Origin: Alcaligenaceae bacterium
GTDB taxonomy: Bacteria; Pseudomonadota; Gammaproteobacteria; Burkholderiales; Burkholderiaceae_B
Direction of reading: 5' to 3'
Length of the DNA: 64,000 bases
Assembly (NCBI GenBank): GCA_013416405.1
Contig: JACCET010000006.1
Span: 124,001 to 188,000, forward strand
Part shown: positions 57,268 through 64,000 of the stretch, in pieces
Layout: each line of letters opens with the position of its first letter
Position numbering within the stretch: position 1 is the first letter of the stretch
Position numbers and translations under genes: made by a program
The notes under the pieces: generated by a model
The model's input: the letters and a program-made list of their open reading frames with translations, nothing else
What the model was told of the DNA's origin: nothing
Database searches by the model: none

Positions 57268-57565
57268 GTGGTGAGGGAACTTCGTGTTCGGTCAGCTTCA
57301 GTTTGTTGTCGGTTGCGAAATCGCACACGAATTTCCACGCCAAAGGCTCGAGATCGCGTAGGCGATGGTCGACCACTACGCAGCGAATGCCGTCAAGGAC
57401 AACAGGCAATACATAGGGCGAATACGTGAGGTGGCCGCCCGTAGAGCCTGCCGGACGAAACTGGGACATCACACCCGCAAGTCGTTCGGCCCAATCACTG
57501 GGACGAAAACGCTGACCATCAAGGGTTAGGCCATGAATAACTAATTGCTGCACTAAATGGGTCAT
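57260..57565 (-). CDS. DUF3579 domain protein
   Basis: The 101-residue protein covers the whole DUF3579 domain (LVIHGLTLDGQRFRPSDWAE, then SPYVLPVVLDGIRCVVVDHR and WKFVCDFATDNKLKL). The family is found mainly in betaproteobacteria with unknown function and often lies beside argF. The ATG at 57565 is after GGAAG; the frame extends 37 codons further into the argF leader, which is unlikely to be coding. Divergent from argF with a 142-bp gap. Confidence 0.85.
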   Translation of the reverse strand: MTHLVQQLVIHGLTLDGQRFRPSDWAERLAGVMSQFRPAGSTGGHLTYSPYVLPVVLDGIRCVVVDHRLRDLEPLAWKFVCDFATDNKLKLTEHEVPSPRP

Positions 57566-57707
57566 TAGACTTCCGCGGACAAAACGTGGCCCTAAGGCCT
57601 GCCAAACTTTCCCTGCGCCGCGAATTGTATATGATACCGGCCCCTTCCGCCTTTTTTGCGGAAGACCACTGGTCAAGGTAAGATGGCTCTTTTACACAAG
57701 GCTTATT

Positions 57708-58652
57708 ATGTCTGACGCCACACCAAAAACCGGGCCACTGCGGCATTTTCTGCAATTTCGCGACTTATCAAAAACCGAGATCCAGTACGTGCTGGATCGG
57801 GCGCTGCTGATCAAGAAAAAGTTCAAGCGCTATGAGCCGCATCACACATTGCATGATCGCAACCTGGCTATGGTTTTTGAAAAGGCCAGCACCCGCACCC
57901 GAGTCTCGTTCGAGGCGGGCATGTACCAGCTTGGGGGCGCAGTCATACATCTTACCACTGGCGACTCACAATTGGGCCGCTCCGAGCCCATTGAAGACAC
58001 GGCACGCGTTATATCGCGCATGGTCGACCTGATCATGATCCGCACCTTCGAGCAAACACGCATAGAACGCTTCGCAGCCCATTCACGCGTACCCGTTATC
58101 AATGGCCTGACCAACGAATACCACCCCTGCCAGATCCTGGCCGATATTTTCACCTTTATAGAGCACCACGGGCCCATAGCGGGCAAAACGGTGGCCTGGA
58201 TAGGTGATGCCAACAACATGGCCTATACGTGGCTGCAGGCCGCTGAAATCCTGGGTTTCCGGCTGCACGTATCCGCCCCCGTTGGCTACCAGCTTGAAGC
58301 CGAGCGCATAGGCCAGCCTGCCGCCGATGTTCTGCAAGAATTTGCCGATCCCATGCAAGCCTGCCAAGGCGCTCACCTGGTCACCACCGACGTCTGGACC
58401 AGCATGGGCTACGAAGACGAAAATGAAGAACGGCGCAGGGCATTTGCCGATTGGTGTGTCGATGCCGACATGATGGCGGTCGCTGACCCCAAGGCCTTGT
58501 TCATGCACTGCTTGCCCGCGCACCGCGGCGAGGAAGTCACCGGCGACGTCATAGACGGCCCGCAAAGCGTCGTCTGGGACGAAGCCGAAAACCGCCTGCA
58601 CGTGCAGAAAGCGCTCATGGAATTCCTGCTGCTGGGCCAACTGCCGGCCTGA
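57708..58652 (+). CDS. argF: Ornithine carbamoyltransferase
   Basis: The 314-residue enzyme makes citrulline from ornithine and carbamoyl phosphate in arginine synthesis. Signature sites are STRTRVSFEAG (carbamoyl phosphate), NEYHPCQILADIFT and MHCLPAHRGEEVT (active Cys). It is followed by a bidirectional terminator and convergent argG. Confidence 0.97.
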   Translation: MSDATPKTGPLRHFLQFRDLSKTEIQYVLDRALLIKKKFKRYEPHHTLHDRNLAMVFEKASTRTRVSFEAGMYQLGGAVIHLTTGDSQLGRSEPIEDTARVISRMVDLIMIRTFEQTRIERFAAHSRVPVINGLTNEYHPCQILADIFTFIEHHGPIAGKTVAWIGDANNMAYTWLQAAEILGFRLHVSAPVGYQLEAERIGQPAADVLQEFADPMQACQGAHLVTTDVWTSMGYEDENEERRRAFADWCVDADMMAVADPKALFMHCLPAHRGEEVTGDVIDGPQSVVWDEAENRLHVQKALMEFLLLGQLPA

Positions 58653-58671
58653 CCGCCGATTCCTTGCAGGC

Positions 58672-58707
58672 AAAAAAAAGGACAGCACCGCAGCGCTGCC
58701 CTTTTTT
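58672..58707. terminator. Bidirectional terminator between argF and argG
   Basis: GG-x-CAGC and GCTG-x-CC form a stem near 58680-58701, flanked by eight A on the left and six T on the right, so it can end argF (plus) and argG (minus). Confidence 0.8.
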
Positions 58708-58715
58708 CGTCTGGC

Positions 58716-60100
<1,385 letters not shown>

Positions 60101-60133
60101 ACCGTTCGGGTTTTTGATAAAATAAGATTCCCT

Positions 60134-60209
60134 GGGGGAGTAGCTCAGCTGGGAGAGCGCTGCGTTCGCAATGCAGAGGTCGGGAGTTCGATCCTCCTCT
60201 TCTCCACCA
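60134..60209 (+). tRNA. tRNA-Ala (anticodon CGC)
   Basis: The 76-nt cloverleaf is complete: acceptor GGGGGAG/CTTCTCC, D arm GCTC/GAGC, anticodon stem CTGCG/TGCAG with loop TTCGCAA, T arm with TTCGATC, and encoded CCA. The anticodon CGC is at 60167-60169. The G3-U70 pair, the alanine identity element, is present. No integrase site use is visible here. Terminator at 60217-60249. Confidence 0.95.
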
Positions 60210-60216
60210 GTATTCA

Positions 60217-60249
60217 AATCCTGACCGGTTTCGGTTAGGATTTTTTTTT
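60217..60249 (+). terminator. Rho-independent terminator after tRNA-Ala
   Basis: AATCCTGACC and GGTTAGGATT pair over 10 bases (one G-T) around GGTTTC, then a run of about nine T. It ends the tRNA transcript 8 bp after CCA. Confidence 0.9.
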
Positions 60250-60286
60250 GGCCGGAGCACCTACCACAGGCGCTACAGAAGACCCG

Positions 60287-61006
60287 TCAGGTTGACCCAG
60301 CTCCTTCGCTGGTCTGGGCGAGGTCGGCCACCTCGGCGGGTGTCAGGTAACGCGATTCTCCGGCCTGCAGGTCGGTATCCAGGGCCACTGAGCCGATTCG
60401 TTCACGGTGCAGGGTGAGCACGTGGCTACCCAGGGAGGCAAACATGCGCCTGACTTGGTCGTAGTTGCCTTCCTGGACCGTCAGGCGTGCGCGGCGTTCA
60501 TCGACCTGCTCGAGCACAGCGGGCAGCGTAGGCTTATCGTCATCCTCCAATACTATGCCAGCCGTGAGCCGGTCCTGCGCGTTCTCAGGTAGCGGTTCGG
60601 CCAGCGTCGCCAGATAGACCTTGTCGCACCGGTGGCGCGGCGAAATAATGCGATGCATCCACTGGCCATCGTCCGTAATCAGGATTAGCCCTGTAATGTC
60701 CACATCCAGCCGGCCTACGGTGTGGAGCCGGTCGCGCTTGTCCACGTCGAGCAGATTCATGACTGAAGGGTACTGGCTATTGCGAAGGCTGCATTCGTAG
60801 CCCGCAGGCTTGTTCAGCATGATGTAGCGCAGCCCGATGAGAGCAAGCGTCTCGTCCTCCCACCGCACGTCATCGCCGTCTCGCACCAGGTGCGTGCCGT
60901 GCTTGATCACTTCGCCGTTAACGGTGACTTCGCCGCCGACGAGCACAGACCGGGCCTGCGATCGTGTTAGGTCGGTGCTTTCACAAAGGTACTTGTCCAG
61001 ACGCAT
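60287..61006 (-). CDS. rsuA: 16S rRNA pseudouridine(516) synthase
   Basis: The 239-residue protein has an S4 domain (MRLDKYLCESTDLTRSQARSVL) followed by the RsuA/RluB catalytic domain, with the active Asp in HTVGRLDVDITGLILITDDG and the late EGNYDQVRRMFASLG. It modifies uridine 516 of 16S rRNA in E. coli. Convergent with the tRNA gene. Confidence 0.92.
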   Translation of the reverse strand: MRLDKYLCESTDLTRSQARSVLVGGEVTVNGEVIKHGTHLVRDGDDVRWEDETLALIGLRYIMLNKPAGYECSLRNSQYPSVMNLLDVDKRDRLHTVGRLDVDITGLILITDDGQWMHRIISPRHRCDKVYLATLAEPLPENAQDRLTAGIVLEDDDKPTLPAVLEQVDERRARLTVQEGNYDQVRRMFASLGSHVLTLHRERIGSVALDTDLQAGESRYLTPAEVADLAQTSEGAGST

Positions 61007-61189
61007 TCGGTTTCCACGTAGATTGTTTACCCGGCGAATATACTCGAAAGGTGCTCCAGCGACTGCGACTACCGCCGCAACGTGTGATAGTGTGACTGTA
61101 TTGCAACCGTGCGTACCGATCAGCGACTACGGCAACCAGCACCGTTTCATGCGTGCTGATTTCATCTTGCATCAATTCTGGGAAAAAAC

Positions 61190-61786
61190 ATGGGCATTAT
61201 CACCATCATTGTTCTCGTCATACTGGCTATAGTGGTCATCTATGTCATCGGCATCTATAACCGGCTCATTGCTTTGCGAAACCGGTACAAAAACAGCTTT
61301 GCGCAAATTGAAGTCCAACTGAAGCGCCGCTACGACCTGATTCCCAACCTGGTGGAAACGGCCAAGGGTTATTTGACTCATGAACGGGAAACACTCGAGG
61401 CGGTGGTCGCCGCGCGCGATGCAGCTGCCAAGGATCTGCAGGCGGCCGCTGCCGATCCCGGAAACGCCGCTGCGATGGGGCAGTTGGCCGGGGCGGAAGG
61501 CGCTTTAGGCAACGCCATGGGTCGTCTTAATGTTGTCATGGAAGCCTATCCCGATCTGAAAGCTTCGCAAAACATGCAGCAATTATCGGAAGAGCTCACC
61601 AGCACCGAGAACAAGGTGGCCTTTGCCCGACAGGCATTCAATGACACGGTAATGGCCTACAACACCTACAAACAAAGTTTTCCGCCGGTTCTGGTGGCAG
61701 GAGCCTTTGGCCACTCGGCAGACGCCGCCCTGCTCGAGTTCGAAGACAGCAAGGAAATACAAGCGGCGCCACAGGTCTCGTTTTGA
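61190..61786 (+). CDS. LemA family protein
   Basis: The 198-residue protein has one N-terminal membrane helix (ITIIVLVILAIVVIYVIGIY, residues 3-22). The LemA helical domain follows: YNRLIALRNRYKNSFAQIEV and QLKRRYDLIPNLVETAKGYL, with PDLKASQNMQQLSEELTSTENKVAFARQAFND. The family is membrane-anchored with an uncertain role. The next gene, a large M48 peptidase, starts within or just after its stop, so the two are probably one unit. Confidence 0.92.
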   Translation: MGIITIIVLVILAIVVIYVIGIYNRLIALRNRYKNSFAQIEVQLKRRYDLIPNLVETAKGYLTHERETLEAVVAARDAAAKDLQAAAADPGNAAAMGQLAGAEGALGNAMGRLNVVMEAYPDLKASQNMQQLSEELTSTENKVAFARQAFNDTVMAYNTYKQSFPPVLVAGAFGHSADAALLEFEDSKEIQAAPQVSF

Positions 61787-61797
61787 ACGAACGCGCC

Positions 61798-63795
61798 ATG
61801 AATTTTTTCGAACAGCAAGAGCGCGCCAAACGTAATACCAGCAAGCTGATCGTGCTCATGTGCCTGGCGGTCATTAGTCTTGTCGCCATTTCCTGCATCG
61901 CCGTCGCTGCGATTCTAGCGCTGCTTGGCCAGCATGATCCGAACGCTCCCGCTATGGCAGGAAGCTGGTTTACGCAAATGACCGCCCTACTCGACTGGCA
62001 TCTGGTCGGCACCGTATCGGTGCTGGTCATCGGGGTGGTCGTAGCCGGAAGCGTTTTTAAACACTTTCAGTTACGAGGTGGCGGCAAGGCGGTAGCCGAA
62101 TCCCTGAACGGCCGACCCATCGACCCGGGCACCGCCGACCTCGAAGAACGGAAGATTCTTAATGTTGTAGAAGAGATGGCGATTGCGTCGGGCATCTCTG
62201 TTCCGCCCGTGTACGTGATGGAAGATGAAAGCATCAATGCATTCGCGGCTGGCCACACTCCACAGGATGCGGTCATTGGTGTTACCAGGGGCTGCATTCG
62301 GCTGCTTAGTCGCGACGAACTTCAGGGCGTGGTGGCCCATGAATTCAGCCACATTTTTCATGGCGACATGAGCTTGAACACCAAATTGGTGGCGACGCTG
62401 AACGGCATTCTGCTTATTGGTCTGGTCGGCTATATTTTGCTGCGCAGCGCTCCGTTCCGACGCAGCAACGCCAGGGACAATTCAGCACTTATCATGCTGG
62501 CTATCGGCGTGATGCTAATCGTTGTCGGTTTCGCCGGAACGTTTTTCGGCAATCTAATCAAATCTGCCGTCAGCCGACAACGCGAATTCCTGGCCGATGC
62601 CTCATCGGTGCAATTCACCAGAAATCCCGCTGGCATCGCCAATGCGCTCAAGAAGATCGGGGGTTATCATGCGGGCTCGCAGGTCCAGACTGCCAACGCG
62701 TCCGAGTACAGCCATATGTTCTTCAGTCGCGCTATTGGCAGCGCATTCAGCACCTTCATGGCCACGCACCCGCCGCTCGAGGAGCGCATCCGACGTGTGC
62801 AGCCCGATTGGGATGGCAGTTTCACAACGCCGCAACCAGAAGCCGCCATTGAACCAAGGCCCGAGATCGATCGCTCGCGCGCTACGCTGGGTGTGCTGCA
62901 TGCGGCAGCCGCCGGCACGCTGGCGGGCGGTCAATCGTCCGCCCAGGCAACGCCCTTGCCAGCCGACGCATCGCGAGAAGCCATCGAAGCCATAGGCTGG
63001 CCCAGCGCCAAACACGTCGCCTATGCACGACAAACCATCGCGGCGCTTGATCCTGAATTGCGCGAGGCCGCCCACGACCCTTATGCCACACGGGCGCTGA
63101 TTTATGGCTTGTTGCTGGACACATCCGACCCCGTGCGATCCAGGCAATTGGCCTCGCTGGAACAGAATGCCGACCCCGGCGTGTACCGGTATGTGACCAA
63201 TTTGCAGACCAAACTCGCCGGACTGGACCCACGCGCGCGCTTGCCGTTGATCGAGCTTGCCTTGCCCGCGCTCAAGCAATTATCCAGTGCGCAATACACC
63301 ACATTCAAACAGTGCATAGGTGAACTCATCATGGCCGACAAGCAGGTCGGACTGATGGAGTGGGCACTGTATCGTGTCGTGGTTCACAACATTGAACCTC
63401 CGCCCAACCGTCGGGACAGAGCGGCGCTTGGCAACTTGCGCGACGAGTACCAGGTTTTGTTATCTGCCCTCGTGCATGCCGGTCATATGGAAGACAGTCA
63501 AGCGAGCGCGGCCTTCGACGCCGCCGCGTCTGGCTTACCTTTAAAAGGCCTGGAACTGCTTCCTCGCGATGCCGTGTCCACAGCGGCTCTGGAATCCGCA
63601 GTCATTCGTTTATGCAACGTGGCACCGTCTGACAAGCGGCCCCTTATGCAAGCACTGGCGCGCGCCGTCGAACATGATGGATTCGTCACTATCACCCAAG
63701 CGGAGCTGCTGCGAGCCATTGCCGACTCACTGGACTGCCCTCTACCGCCGCTACTTGCCGACGGGTACCCCCATCAAAACTCAAATCCCAACTGA
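61798..63795 (+). CDS. Membrane M48 family metallopeptidase with long C-terminal domain
   Basis: The 665-residue zinc peptidase has HEFSH (181-185) with the downstream Glu in SRQREFLADASSVQ near 263. N-terminal helices lie at about 17-43 and 68-86, with two more near 200-220 and 230-255. This part is HtpX-like, but residues after about 345 form a 320-residue, mainly helical extension not found in HtpX. Start: ATG at 61798, or TTG at 61783 overlapping lemA. The lemA-M48 pairing suggests envelope quality control. Confidence 0.88.
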   Translation: MNFFEQQERAKRNTSKLIVLMCLAVISLVAISCIAVAAILALLGQHDPNAPAMAGSWFTQMTALLDWHLVGTVSVLVIGVVVAGSVFKHFQLRGGGKAVAESLNGRPIDPGTADLEERKILNVVEEMAIASGISVPPVYVMEDESINAFAAGHTPQDAVIGVTRGCIRLLSRDELQGVVAHEFSHIFHGDMSLNTKLVATLNGILLIGLVGYILLRSAPFRRSNARDNSALIMLAIGVMLIVVGFAGTFFGNLIKSAVSRQREFLADASSVQFTRNPAGIANALKKIGGYHAGSQVQTANASEYSHMFFSRAIGSAFSTFMATHPPLEERIRRVQPDWDGSFTTPQPEAAIEPRPEIDRSRATLGVLHAAAAGTLAGGQSSAQATPLPADASREAIEAIGWPSAKHVAYARQTIAALDPELREAAHDPYATRALIYGLLLDTSDPVRSRQLASLEQNADPGVYRYVTNLQTKLAGLDPRARLPLIELALPALKQLSSAQYTTFKQCIGELIMADKQVGLMEWALYRVVVHNIEPPPNRRDRAALGNLRDEYQVLLSALVHAGHMEDSQASAAFDAAASGLPLKGLELLPRDAVSTAALESAVIRLCNVAPSDKRPLMQALARAVEHDGFVTITQAELLRAIADSLDCPLPPLLADGYPHQNSNPN

Positions 63796-63812
63796 TATCA
63801 GTCAGGATTTTT
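63784..63812 (+). terminator. Terminator of the lemA-M48 unit
   Basis: AATCC-(CA)-ACTGAT and ATCAGT-(C)-AGGATT pair around the stop codon, followed by a short T run. The stem's left arm lies within the last codons of the M48 gene. Confidence 0.65.
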
Positions 63813-63857
63813 CCAGAATTGTTCAGTGAATTAACGAAAGCCAGTAACGGTTACGGC

Positions 63858-64000
63858 TCAGTCGTCGCTCCACTTCTTGTCAAATTCCCACACCTTTTCA
63901 AAGCCCATCAGCTTATTGAAGTCTTGAAATTCGTACAACTGCCCTTTTAATGCGTTGTTGGTATCGTCTTGCTGAAGCGCGGTGTAGGCTTGCTCCAGGG
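63858..64000 (-). CDS. C-terminal end of an unidentified gene
   Basis: A minus-strand frame enters from the right edge and stops at TGA (63858-63860), giving the last 47 residues. The sequence is acidic and aromatic near the end (FQDFNKLMGFEKVWEFDKKW). It converges on the M48 gene. I do not recognise it, and the start is outside the window. Confidence 0.6.
   Translation of the reverse strand, partial: LEQAYTALQQDDTNNALKGQLYEFQDFNKLMGFEKVWEFDKKWSDD

Noticed and set aside
60134-60209. tRNA-Ala as attachment site of the element
   Set aside because: The gene is intact, more than 50 kb from the integrase, with host genes on both sides and no integrase nearby.

Overview
The window looks like a chromosome segment of a betaproteobacterium of the order Burkholderiales, most likely family Alcaligenaceae (the Bordetella, Achromobacter and Pusillimonas group). 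This rests on the gene content and order: dapC-dapD-dapE-prmB, ribF-ileS-lspA-coaBC, cspA next to clpS-clpA, sodB-xseA-exbB-exbD-lpxK-ycaR-kdsB-adk, and murJ-rpsT followed by argF. The assignment comes from memory of family gene order and was not searched.

Bases 1 to about 8,300 are the right part of an integrated element, a prophage or prophage-like island. A tyrosine recombinase at 7270-8253 (minus strand) marks its edge, facing a small HTH protein that is probably an excisionase. Leftward lies a plus-strand early operon of small phage proteins: a DUF1566 protein, a membrane peptide, a P-loop protein, a DUF2303 (YfdQ-like) protein, a dNMP kinase and several unknowns. The operon is preceded by an unusually clear control region. 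It has three palindromic operators about 30 bp apart (1571-1647), a promoter whose spacer is the middle operator, and a perfect boxA followed by a hairpin (1735-1776). The left end of the element is outside the window. The element sits directly upstream of dapC.

From 8.4 kb on the content is host chromosome. 8.4-14.5 kb: lysine/diaminopimelate synthesis (dapC, dapD, dapE), prmB and an ABC-F ATPase. 14.5-16.7 kb: two acetyltransferase genes set among large intergenic palindromes. 16.7-22.5 kb, minus strand: uvrD, a fatty-acid desaturase, rsmB and purN. 22.5-29.3 kb, plus strand: ribF, ileS, lspA, coaBC, a DedA protein and dut. 29.3-34.1 kb: a branched-chain amino acid ABC transporter (livF, G, M, H, J). 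34.2-41.8 kb: putA and pqiABC. 41.8-47.6 kb: clpA, clpS, a cold-shock gene, a DUF192 protein, a pcaF-type thiolase and sodB. 47.7-53.4 kb: xseA, then exbB-exbD-lpxK-ycaR-kdsB and adk. 53.4-60.2 kb: an SDR enzyme, murJ, rpsT, a 2-hydroxyacid dehydrogenase, a DUF3579 gene, argF, argG and tRNA-Ala(CGC). 60.2-64 kb: rsuA, lemA, a long M48 peptidase and a partial gene.

The least explained features are two large imperfect palindromes at 14618-14838 and 16308-16574. They differ in most of their sequence but share an asymmetric internal loop at the tip (CTGTTTGA opposite GAGTT). The three mismatches in their long arms are all G-U wobbles when both are read in the orientation of that shared core. This suggests a family of structured RNAs or hairpin repeats. 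A cluster of DnaA-box-like sites at 49308-49342, beside an AT-rich stretch between xseA and exbB, is also worth a second look.
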